Position numbers and translations under genes: made by a program. 64,000 nt of DNA from AP-15 sp963814865 (lineage in GTDB: Bacteria; Pseudomonadota; Alphaproteobacteria; ATCC43930; CGMCC-115725): NCBI GenBank assembly GCA_963814865.1, contig CAWFEN010000014.1:186001-250000 (forward strand). The letters are read 5' to 3'. The notes beneath the pieces were generated by a model. The model ran no database searches. It was not told the origin of the DNA and saw only the letters and a list, made by a program, of their open reading frames with translations. Within the stretch, counting starts at the first letter, position 1. The number at the start of each line of letters is the position of its first letter. This document shows, piece by piece, positions 56,161-64,000 of the stretch.

Positions 56161-58389
56161 TCAGGCGAAGCGGTTGGAGCGGGGGAAGCCGGTGGGGACG
56201 AGGCGGCCGGCGGTGCCGCGGGCGCCGAGCCAGGGGGTGAGGTCGGGTTCGGTGCGGGTGCGGTTCTCGCCCTGGCGCCATGTGAGGCCGTCGGCGAGGC
56301 GAAACACCTTGGCGTCGGCGAGGCCGCCCGATTTGTAGCGCTGCAGGATCACGCCGCGGCCGCGCGTCATCAGCGGGATGTCGTCGAGCCTGACGACCAG
56401 CATCCGGCGGTTGTCGCCGACCAGGGCGACCGTGTCGCCGCCTTCGGCCGGCACGCAGATCCGCGCGACCGCACCTTCGGCCGGGGTCAGCACCTGCTTG
56501 CCGGCGCGGGTCTGGGCCACCGCCTCCTCGCCGTCGACGACAAAGCCGCGCCCGTCGCTTGCCGCGACCAGCAGTTCCATGCCCGGCCGATAGGGGAACA
56601 TCGCGACGATGTCGTGCTCGTTCGGCAGATCGACCATCAGCCGCAGCGGCTCACCCTGCCCGCGCCCGCCCGGCAGCCGGTCGATCCCGATCGTGTAGAA
56701 CCGGCCGTTGGTCGCAAACACGATCAGCCGGTCGGTGGTTTCCGCCGCGACGGCAAAGCGCGGGCCGTCGCCTTCCTTGTATTTCTGCTCCGCGGCCGAG
56801 AAATTGTGCCCCTTGACCGCGCGCACCCAGCCCTTTTCCGAGCACAGCACGGTCACCGGCTCGCGCTCGACCATCGCCTCGGCCGGGATCTCGACCGGGG
56901 CGGGCGCTTCGGCCAGTGCGGTTCGGCGCCGGCCCAGCGGCGTATCGCCGCCGAACTCGGCGCCGGTCTCGCCGATCTCCTTGGCCACAGCACGCCATTG
57001 CCGCCGCTCGCTCGCCAGCAGCCGCGCGAGCCCCGCTTCCTCGGCCGACAGCCCCTCCAGCTCCTTGCGGATCGCAATCTCTTCGAGCCGGCGCAACGAG
57101 CGCAGCCGCATGTTGAGGATCGCCTCGACCTGGACCTCGCTCAAATCCCAGCGCGCGATCATCTCGGCCTTCGGGTCGTCGGCCTCGCGGATGATGTGGA
57201 TCACCTCGTCGAGATTGAGATAGACGACGATCTGCCCGCGCAGGATCTCGATGCGGCGGGCGACTGCGGCGAGCCGGTGGCGGCTGCGGCGCTGCAAGAC
57301 ATCGCGGCGATGGTCGAGGAAGGCCTGCAGCGCCTCCTTCAGGCTCATCACCCGCGGCACGCCGGCGGGGTCGAGGACGTTCAGATTGAGCGGCACCCGG
57401 ATTTCAAGCTCGGTCAGGCGAAACAGCTGCTCCATCAGCATCTCGGCCTCGACGTTGCGCGACTTCGGTTCGAGGACGAGGCGCACATCCTCGGTCGATT
57501 CGTCGCGGATATCGGCGAGCAGCGGCAGCTTCTTCTCTTCGAGCAGACCCGCGATCTTTTCGATCAGCCGCCCCTTCGGCACCTGATACGGCATTTCGGT
57601 GACGACGATCTGATAGGCGCCGTGGCCCAGCGGCTCCGTTTCCCAGCGCGCGCGCAGGCGAAAGCTGCCGCGGCCCGTCTCATAGGCCGCGCGGATGCTG
57701 TGCGCGGGCTCGACCAGCACCCCGCCGGTCGGAAAATCCGGGCCGGGAATGTGCGCAAGTAGCGCCTCGATCGAGCAGGCCGGGTCGTCGACCAGGTGCA
57801 ACAGCGCCGCGCACAGCTCGCCGGCATTGTGCGGCGGAATGCTCGTCGCCATGCCGACGGCAATGCCCGAGGCGCCGTTGGCGAGCAGGTTCGGAAAGCG
57901 GGCGGGGAGCACGACCGGCTCGCTGTCCTCGCCGTCATAGGTCGGGCGGAAATCGACCGTGTCCTCGTCGATCCCGTCGAGCATGGCCTGCGCGACCGCC
58001 GACAGCCGGCTTTCGGTGTAGCGCATCGCGGCGGCGTTATCGCCGTCGATGTTGCCGAAATTCCCCTGCCCATCGACCAGCGGATAACGCTGCGAGAAAT
58101 CCTGCGCGAGACGCACCAGCGCGTCATAGACCGCCAGTTCGCCATGCGGGTGGAACTTGCCGATCACGTCGCCGACGACGCGGGCGCATTTCTTGTAGCC
58201 CGAGGCGGGGTCGAGGCGCAGCTGCCGCATCGCGTGCAGGATGCGGCGATGCACCGGCTTCAACCCGTCGCGCACATCCGGCAGCGAGCGCGACATGATC
58301 GTCGACAGCGCATAGGAGAGATAACGCTCGCCGAGCGCAGCGGCGAAGTCGACATCGCGGATCTCGCCGCGCAAATCGCTGACGGGCAT
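56161..58389 (-). CDS. parC: DNA topoisomerase IV subunit A
   Basis: This 742-residue subunit decatenates chromosomes. The catalytic Tyr is Tyr124 in AAMRYTESRL, with PDVRDGLKPVHRRI and KFHPHGELAVYDA upstream. Beta-propeller repeats fill the C-terminal third. It lies downstream of recO and era, a usual order. Confidence 0.97.
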   Translation of the reverse strand: MPVSDLRGEIRDVDFAAALGERYLSYALSTIMSRSLPDVRDGLKPVHRRILHAMRQLRLDPASGYKKCARVVGDVIGKFHPHGELAVYDALVRLAQDFSQRYPLVDGQGNFGNIDGDNAAAMRYTESRLSAVAQAMLDGIDEDTVDFRPTYDGEDSEPVVLPARFPNLLANGASGIAVGMATSIPPHNAGELCAALLHLVDDPACSIEALLAHIPGPDFPTGGVLVEPAHSIRAAYETGRGSFRLRARWETEPLGHGAYQIVVTEMPYQVPKGRLIEKIAGLLEEKKLPLLADIRDESTEDVRLVLEPKSRNVEAEMLMEQLFRLTELEIRVPLNLNVLDPAGVPRVMSLKEALQAFLDHRRDVLQRRSRHRLAAVARRIEILRGQIVVYLNLDEVIHIIREADDPKAEMIARWDLSEVQVEAILNMRLRSLRRLEEIAIRKELEGLSAEEAGLARLLASERRQWRAVAKEIGETGAEFGGDTPLGRRRTALAEAPAPVEIPAEAMVEREPVTVLCSEKGWVRAVKGHNFSAAEQKYKEGDGPRFAVAAETTDRLIVFATNGRFYTIGIDRLPGGRGQGEPLRLMVDLPNEHDIVAMFPYRPGMELLVAASDGRGFVVDGEEAVAQTRAGKQVLTPAEGAVARICVPAEGGDTVALVGDNRRMLVVRLDDIPLMTRGRGVILQRYKSGGLADAKVFRLADGLTWRQGENRTRTEPDLTPWLGARGTAGRLVPTGFPRSNRFA

Positions 58390-58410
58390 CGGGCGCTGGC
58401 CTTGAATGGT

Positions 58411-59154
58411 TCAGATGGCGATCGTATCAGCCGGCGCCGCCTGCCGCATGCGCTCGGCCAGCCGCGCGCGCGCCGCCGGCATGGCCCGGTCCTGCGGCAG
58501 CAGCACGTGATGCAGCAGGAAATGCCCGGTCAGGCGCAACCCGAGCACGACATCGCCGCGTCCGGCCGGCGCGTCCCGCCATAAAAAATCGGGCAGCAGC
58601 AACAGCTTGTCGTGGTAGGGACGGCCGGCTTCGCGCGACACCGCGCGGCCCGACCGGGGCGAGACATAGGCAAGGCCGGCGGTGGCCCCGGTCGCCGCGC
58701 AACGCGTCAGGTCGAGGCCGAAGCCCAGCGCCGCCAGCAGGCCGCACTCCCATTCGACATAGCGCGCAGGCCAGTCCGCCGCCGAATCGAGGGCTTCGAG
58801 CAGCAGCGCAAACGCCGCGAAGACATCCGTTTGCGGCTCCCGCTCCGGCAGCACGGCCGAGACCAGCGCCGCCGCCGCCGCGAGGCCGGCAAGCCGGTCG
58901 GGATCGTCGAGAAAGCGGGCGGCGTGGGCGCGCACCAGCTCGCAGGCGATCGTGCCGAGATGCTCGGAGAGGCGCCCGCGCCACACCGCCGAGACTGCGT
59001 TTCCCGGCTGCAGCACCGCCCGCTGCTTCGGCGACTGCCCGCCGCGCACCAGCCCCTGATGGCGCCCGTGCTCGCGGGTCAGCAGCTCGACGATGACGGC
59101 GCTCTCGCCGTGCCGGCGAGCGGCCACGACAAACCCGGAATCAGCCCATTGCAT
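58411..59154 (-). CDS. recO: DNA repair protein RecO
   Basis: This 247-residue protein helps load RecA on SSB-covered DNA. The N-terminal OB-fold starts SGFVVAARRHGESAVIVELL with EHGRHQGLVRG. The C-terminal helical domain lacks the zinc Cys set of some species (only one Cys cluster-like residue is seen). The stop is 21 bases before parC. Confidence 0.92.
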   Translation of the reverse strand: MQWADSGFVVAARRHGESAVIVELLTREHGRHQGLVRGGQSPKQRAVLQPGNAVSAVWRGRLSEHLGTIACELVRAHAARFLDDPDRLAGLAAAAALVSAVLPEREPQTDVFAAFALLLEALDSAADWPARYVEWECGLLAALGFGLDLTRCAATGATAGLAYVSPRSGRAVSREAGRPYHDKLLLLPDFLWRDAPAGRGDVVLGLRLTGHFLLHHVLLPQDRAMPAARARLAERMRQAAPADTIAI

Positions 59155-59201
59155 CAGTGGTCGAACATGAAGAAATCGCGGCTTCGCCGGCCCGCTGCGG
59201 C

Positions 59202-59246
59202 GTCATTCCGGGGCGCGGGCATGACCCCGCGAGCCCGGAACCCATG
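59202..59246 (+). repeat. REP-like repeat, left of an inverted pair
   Basis: Starting GTCATTCCGGG, this 45-base repeat pairs with 59284-59326 in the opposite orientation. The 277-base gap between recO and era (59155-59431) holds this pair and no gene. Confidence 0.6.
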
Positions 59247-59283
59247 AACACCGGCCGACGACGGCACGGGATAGGTCCGCGTC

Positions 59284-59326
59284 CATAGGTTCCGGGCCTG
59301 CCCCTTTCGGGGCATCCCGGAATGAC
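59284..59326 (-). repeat. REP-like repeat, right of an inverted pair
   Basis: The reverse complement opens GTCATTCCGGGATGCCCC, matching the start of 59202-59246 and sharing its inner GCCCGGAACC end. The two copies are separated by 37 bases, a REPIN-like layout. Confidence 0.6.
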
Positions 59327-59431
59327 CGCCGCCTCGACAGAGAGTTAGCCCCATTCTACCAATTCTCTTACGTGTTCTTCGCGGAGTGACGACAACTTCC
59401 GAATGCCGGGAGGCATCGTCGGGCTTTCTTC

Positions 59432-60343
59432 TCAAACGTCGTAATCGAGACCGAGCGCCTCAAAGCGGTCGCGGTCCTCGCTCCAGTTCTGGCGCACCTT
59501 GACGAACAGGAACAGGTGGACCTGCCGCTCCAGCAGGCGGCCCAGCTCGGCGCGGGCGCGGGCGCCGATCGCCTTGATCCGCTGCCCGCCTTCGCCCAGC
59601 ACGATCGCGCGCTGGCTCGGCCGCTCGACATAGACGACCTGCTCGATCCGCACGCTGCCGTCGGGCCGGTCCTGCCAGCTCTCGGTTTCGACCGTCGAGG
59701 CGTAGGGCAGCTCGTCGTGCAATTGCAGAAAGACCTGCTCGCGGGTGATTTCGGCGGCGATCAGGCGCTCGGGCATGTCCGACAGCTGGTCCTCCGGAAA
59801 CAGCCACGGACCCACTGGCACGGCCGCAGCGAGATGCTGCATCAGATCGCCGACCCCGTCGCCGCCAAGGCCGGAAATCATGAAGACCGGGCCGCAGCAG
59901 CTCTCCCGCGACAGTGCGGCGGCGAGGCCCAAGAGGCTGTCGCGGCGCACCAGGTCGATCTTGTTCAGCGCCAACACCGATTTGCGCCGGCGCTCGGCGA
60001 GGCGGTCGAGGATGCGGCGCGTATCGCGGTCGACACCGCGCGCGGCATCGATCAGCAGCACCGTCTCGTCGGCGTCTTCGGCCCCCGACCAGGCCGCCGC
60101 CACCATGGCCCGGTCGAGCCGCCGCCGCGGCGCAAAGATGCCGGGGGTATCGACAAAGACGAGCTGCGCCCGGCCTGCGATCGCGATGCCGAGCAGGCGG
60201 GTCCGCGTCGTCTGCGCCTTCGGCGTCACGATCGCCAGCTTATGGCCGACGAGCCGGTTCAACAGGGTGGATTTGCCGGCGTTCGGCGCGCCGATCAGCG
60301 CGACATAGCCGCAGCGGGTGGCTCCCGAAGACGCCTCAGCCAT
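59432..60343 (-). CDS. era: GTPase Era
   Basis: This 303-residue GTPase supports 16S rRNA and 30S maturation. G1 is GAPNAGKST, G3 VDTPGIF and G4 LNKIDL; the C-terminal KH domain includes GEGGQRIKAIGARARAELG. Size and motifs are normal. Confidence 0.97.
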   Translation of the reverse strand: MAEASSGATRCGYVALIGAPNAGKSTLLNRLVGHKLAIVTPKAQTTRTRLLGIAIAGRAQLVFVDTPGIFAPRRRLDRAMVAAAWSGAEDADETVLLIDAARGVDRDTRRILDRLAERRRKSVLALNKIDLVRRDSLLGLAAALSRESCCGPVFMISGLGGDGVGDLMQHLAAAVPVGPWLFPEDQLSDMPERLIAAEITREQVFLQLHDELPYASTVETESWQDRPDGSVRIEQVVYVERPSQRAIVLGEGGQRIKAIGARARAELGRLLERQVHLFLFVKVRQNWSEDRDRFEALGLDYDV

Positions 60344-60370
60344 GCGCGCGACGATCAGAACGCGCGACGG

Positions 60371-61273
60371 TCAAGCCGCATGCCGCTTCGCCCACTCGGC
60401 CACTTCGGCGTGGGTCCCGAACCACACCCCTTTGCGCGCCTGCGCGTGCCGGATGATCTCTTCGAGGATCCAGATGCGCGAGCGATAGCCGATGACGTGC
60501 GGGTGCATCGTCAGTTGAAAGATGCCGCCCTCGTCATAGGCCGCGTCGAACTCGCGCCGGAAGATGTCGAGCACGTCGCCGGGCGCCGTATAGGGACGCA
60601 GCGACTGAAACCGGTTCATCATGAAATAGACCGCGTCGTCACGCACCCATTCCACCGGCAGCTCGACCACCCCGGTCGGCACGCCGTCGAGCAGCAGCTC
60701 GTAGCAATCCTCGTCCGACATCAGCGAGGAATCGTAGAGGAGCCCCATCTCCTTTTCGATCTCCAGGGTATGCCGGCTGAAATCCCAGGACGGGGTGCGC
60801 AGACCGACCGGCCGGACGCCGCCGATCTTTTCGAGCGTATCGGCCGAGCGCCGCATCAGATCGCGTTCGGCCTCATAGGGCAGAATCGAATTCAGCTCGT
60901 GAATCCAGCCGTGAATGCCGATTTCGTGCCCTTCTGCGACCACCCGGCGCTGCTCCTCGGGATGCAGCAGCGCGGTCACCGCGGGCACGTAAAAGCTGCC
61001 CTTGACGGCGTATTTTTCGAGCAGCTTCAGAATCCTGGGCACGCCGACCCGGCTGCCGTACTGGCCCCAGGCGAGCCGGCCGATCGACTTGCCGCCGTCG
61101 CGCAAATCGCTGGTCTCGTGATCGCTGTCGAATGACAGCGCGACTGCGCAGCGCGCGCCGCCCGGCCATTCCGCCGGCCGCAGGCTGCGCCCGGCGCGCA
61201 CCCGCTCGACGCGCCGTCGCCATTCTTCCTCAGGCCATTGCCAGGGTTCGAGATCGGGGTTGGGAGCCGTCAT
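60371..61273 (-). CDS. Polysaccharide deacetylase / PuuE-like
   Basis: This 300-residue NodB-homology protein has the metal/catalytic set: LSFDSDHET, GIHGWIHELN (His pair), GLRTPSWDFS and LTMHPHVIGYRSR. The long FDSDHE variant and the C-terminal HAEVAEW are typical of the allantoinase/PuuE-like cyclic-amide or peptidoglycan deacetylase branch. No signal peptide is visible, which favours a cytosolic amidohydrolase role. Confidence 0.88.
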   Translation of the reverse strand: MTAPNPDLEPWQWPEEEWRRRVERVRAGRSLRPAEWPGGARCAVALSFDSDHETSDLRDGGKSIGRLAWGQYGSRVGVPRILKLLEKYAVKGSFYVPAVTALLHPEEQRRVVAEGHEIGIHGWIHELNSILPYEAERDLMRRSADTLEKIGGVRPVGLRTPSWDFSRHTLEIEKEMGLLYDSSLMSDEDCYELLLDGVPTGVVELPVEWVRDDAVYFMMNRFQSLRPYTAPGDVLDIFRREFDAAYDEGGIFQLTMHPHVIGYRSRIWILEEIIRHAQARKGVWFGTHAEVAEWAKRHAA

Positions 61274-61330
61274 GCCTTCTCCTCCTCGTCCATGCTTCGG
61301 CCGGCAGAGCGGCGGAACGGGAGACAGGAT

Positions 61331-61407
61331 TGGTCGGAGCGGTGAGATTCGAACTCACGACCCTCAGCACCCCATGCTGATGCGCTACCAGACTGCGCTA
61401 CGCTCCG
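61331..61407 (-). tRNA. tRNA-Pro (anticodon GGG)
   Basis: The minus strand folds to a full cloverleaf: acceptor CGGAGCG/CGCTCCG, D arm with GGTAG, anticodon loop ATGGGGT with GGG at positions 34-36, and T arm GTGAG-TTCGAAT-CTCAC. The 3' ACCA end is encoded, so CCA is genomic. Confidence 0.97.
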
Positions 61408-61489
61408 ACCGGGGCGGCTATGCCGAGCGCAGAACATAGTCTCTCGTTCAGAGCCGCGCAACCGGTCGGCGGCCGCGGCCCCGCGCCGA

Positions 61490-61966
61490 TCATCGCGGCA
61501 GCAGCTTGTCCAGCACGGCGCGGATTTCGAGGAGCTCGCGCCGCAGATCTTCGAGCGCCTCGCGCAGGGCTTGGCGGGACGGCGCCGGGGCGCTGGCGGG
61601 CTCGGGGGGATCGGCGACGGGCTCGAGCGCGAACAGGGTCGACGACGGCTCCTCGTCTACGGGCGGCGGCGGTGGCTCGTTGCTGCGCAGCGCACCTTCG
61701 CGCAACAGCTTCTGCACCCCGCGGATCGTATAGCCCTGCTGATAGAGGCATTGCCGGATGCGGCGCAGCAGATCGACATCCTCCGGCCGATAGTAGCGCC
61801 GTCCGCCGCCGCGTTTGAGCGGCTTGACTTGGGGGAATTTCGACTCCCAGAACCGCAGCACATGCGCCGGGAGATCGAGTTCCCCGGCAACCTCGCCGGT
61901 CGTCCGAAAGGCGGCCGCCGATTTCCGGGTGCGCCGGGCTGCTTCCGCCTCGTCGGCCCGCGTCAC
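61490..61966 (-). CDS. MerR family transcriptional regulator
   Basis: This 158-residue regulator has the MerR helix-turn-helix (FRTTGEVAGELDLPAHVLRF, WESKFPQVKP) with the wing RRYYRPEDVDLL. It lacks metal-binding Cys in the short C-terminal part, which is proline-rich. GTG 61966 starts two bases after the ihfA stop. The ihfA-merR-tRNA-Pro order is common in Alphaproteobacteria. Confidence 0.92.
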   Translation of the reverse strand: MTRADEAEAARRTRKSAAAFRTTGEVAGELDLPAHVLRFWESKFPQVKPLKRGGGRRYYRPEDVDLLRRIRQCLYQQGYTIRGVQKLLREGALRSNEPPPPPVDEEPSSTLFALEPVADPPEPASAPAPSRQALREALEDLRRELLEIRAVLDKLLPR

Positions 61967-61967
61967 A

Positions 61968-62354
61968 TCAGGCCGACGGCGCCTTGGCCGCCGCCGGTTC
62001 GGGCGCCGCCGCGCTGCCGTGAGCCAGGCTTTCGCGAGCATTGTCGTCGCCGGCATCGGCCAAGCTGTGATTGATCTGGTCCTTCAGCGCGTGGCTGGCG
62101 CGAAAAACCAGCACGCGGCGCGGGCTGATCGGCACTTCCTGGCCGGTCTTGGGGTTGCGCCCGACGCGCTGGCCCTTCTGGCGAACGGCAAAGCTTCCGA
62201 AAGACGAGATCTTGACCATGTCGCCGCGTTCGAGCGCGCCCGAAATCTCGGCAATCACCAATTCGACGAGCTCCGCCAATTCATTGCGCGACAGCCCGAC
62301 CTCCTGATAGACCGCTTCGCTGAGCTGAGCGCGAGTCACCGTATGCCCGGCCAT
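61968..62354 (-). CDS. ihfA: Integration host factor subunit alpha
   Basis: This 128-residue histone-like protein bends DNA. Core features are VTRAQLSEAVYQEVGLSRNE, the KISSFGSFAVRQKGQRVGRN strand pair and PISPRRVLVFRASHALK. About 25 extra alanine-rich residues extend the C-terminus beyond the usual length. It forms a heterodimer with IhfB. Confidence 0.95.
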   Translation of the reverse strand: MAGHTVTRAQLSEAVYQEVGLSRNELAELVELVIAEISGALERGDMVKISSFGSFAVRQKGQRVGRNPKTGQEVPISPRRVLVFRASHALKDQINHSLADAGDDNARESLAHGSAAAPEPAAAKAPSA

Positions 62355-62444
62355 GAGGTCCTCCCCGCTTTGGCGGGAGGTTACCCCCGCGCTAAAATTC
62401 CGTCAAATTCCAAAGCGTTGCCCCGCTTCGATCAGAGCCGGCGC

Positions 62445-63419
<975 letters not shown>

Positions 63420-63426
63420 CGGGCGC

Positions 63427-64000
63427 TTACAATGCCGCCGATTGAGGCGCCGAGGACGCCTCGTTGAGCCGGGCGAGGTCGACCCGGATCTTGTCGAGAA
63501 AGCCGTTCGCCTTCATGTCGACAGCAACGCCGATCGCATTGGCAAAGCCCAGCGCGTCGGCCGAGCCGTGGCTCTTGACCGCGATCCCGTTCAGCCCCAG
63601 GAACATGGCGCCATTGTAGCGGCGCGGATCGATGCGCAGGCGCAGCTTGCGCAAACTGCGGCGCGCGAACAGCCAGCCGATCCGCCCCATCAGCGAATGG
63701 CGGAACGCGCTTTCGAGAAATTCGCTGAAGAGCCTGGCCGTTCCTTCCGCGGTCTTGACCGCGATATTGCCGGTGAACCCGTCGGTGACGACGACATCGA
63801 CGGTCCCCGCGGCGATGTCGTCGCCCTCGACAAACCCGTGAAAGCGAATTGGCGTCATCGCGCCGCGCAGCCTCGCGCTCGCGCGCCGCACCGCGTCGTT
63901 GCCCTTGAGATCCTCGGAGCCGACGTTGAGCAGGCCGACGGTCGGTTCGACGAGGCCCAGCACGGTGCGCGCGAAGACGTCGCCCATCAGCGCAAACTGG
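63427..64000 (-). CDS. plsX: Phosphate acyltransferase PlsX (partial at the window edge)
   Basis: The 3' part of plsX is present; its start lies beyond position 64000. It converts acyl-ACP to acyl-phosphate for phospholipid synthesis. Conserved segments are VGLLNVGSEDLKGND, FHGFVEGDDI, VVVTDGFTGNIAVKTAEGT and LGLNGIAVKSHGSAD. It leads the plsX-fabH-ihfA cluster. Confidence 0.95.
   Translation of the reverse strand, partial: QFALMGDVFARTVLGLVEPTVGLLNVGSEDLKGNDAVRRASARLRGAMTPIRFHGFVEGDDIAAGTVDVVVTDGFTGNIAVKTAEGTARLFSEFLESAFRHSLMGRIGWLFARRSLRKLRLRIDPRRYNGAMFLGLNGIAVKSHGSADALGFANAIGVAVDMKANGFLDKIRVDLARLNEASSAPQSAAL

Noticed and set aside
62355..62444. Hairpin between fabH and ihfA as terminator
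   Set aside because: It overlaps the ribosome-binding region of ihfA and is not followed by T residues, so a terminator role is not supported.

Overview
This is a high-GC window with gene families and gene orders typical of Alphaproteobacteria: plsX-fabH-ihfA-merR-tRNA-Pro, era-recO-parC, miaB-phoH-ybeY-corC-lnt, metK-trmB, a MucR/Fur pair and an ornithine-lipid acyltransferase pair. The genus cannot be fixed from sequence alone; a Rhodospirillales- or Hyphomicrobiales-type chromosome fits. Protein-coding genes cover nearly all of it, and one tRNA gene is present.

Region 1 (1-21600) is accessory and disturbed. It starts with a decayed MFS transporter and an 835-bp element bounded by 21-bp inverted repeats. 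Next come a two-subunit ThDP decarboxylase, a Rieske dioxygenase alpha/beta pair, a HepT/MntA-type HEPN-nucleotidyltransferase pair and a flavin reductase. Two very repetitive, probably secreted RTX-type proteins (about 1880 and 913 residues) flank two ABC-transporter binding proteins. After these, an epimerase and an amidohydrolase are joined head to head, each missing its 5' end. A REP-associated GIY-YIG gene follows, bracketed by two copies of the 3' end of a histidinol-dehydrogenase-like gene.

Region 2 (21900-28700) carries a SemiSWEET-like protein, a DUF2252 protein, GlgX, a hemerythrin, a histidine-rich small protein, an EI24 membrane protein, a bactofilin and endonuclease III. Region 3 (28800-46700) is mainly housekeeping: DapB, MurJ, TrpS, an Nfu protein, TsaB-RimI, MucR, Fur, OlsB-OlsA, MiaB-PhoH-YbeY-CorC-Lnt, an XRE regulator, MetK-TrmB, an ArsC-like protein and dodecin.

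Region 4 (46700-56060) is metabolic and transport: an MFS exporter, an HSL-type esterase, a type I sulfatase next to a complete TRAP transporter (M, Q, P), a PLD-type nuclease and a GlcD-like oxidase. Region 5 (56161-64000) returns to conserved core genes: ParC, RecO, Era, a polysaccharide deacetylase, tRNA-Pro(GGG), MerR, IHF-alpha, FabH and the 3' part of PlsX at the window edge.

Several genes are interrupted by single-base indels (MFS, both RTX genes, the family-5 binding protein, and miaB). Because miaB and the others stay intact on both sides of each break, sequencing or assembly error is at least as likely as true decay; reads are needed to decide. No CRISPR array, prophage or replication origin was seen.
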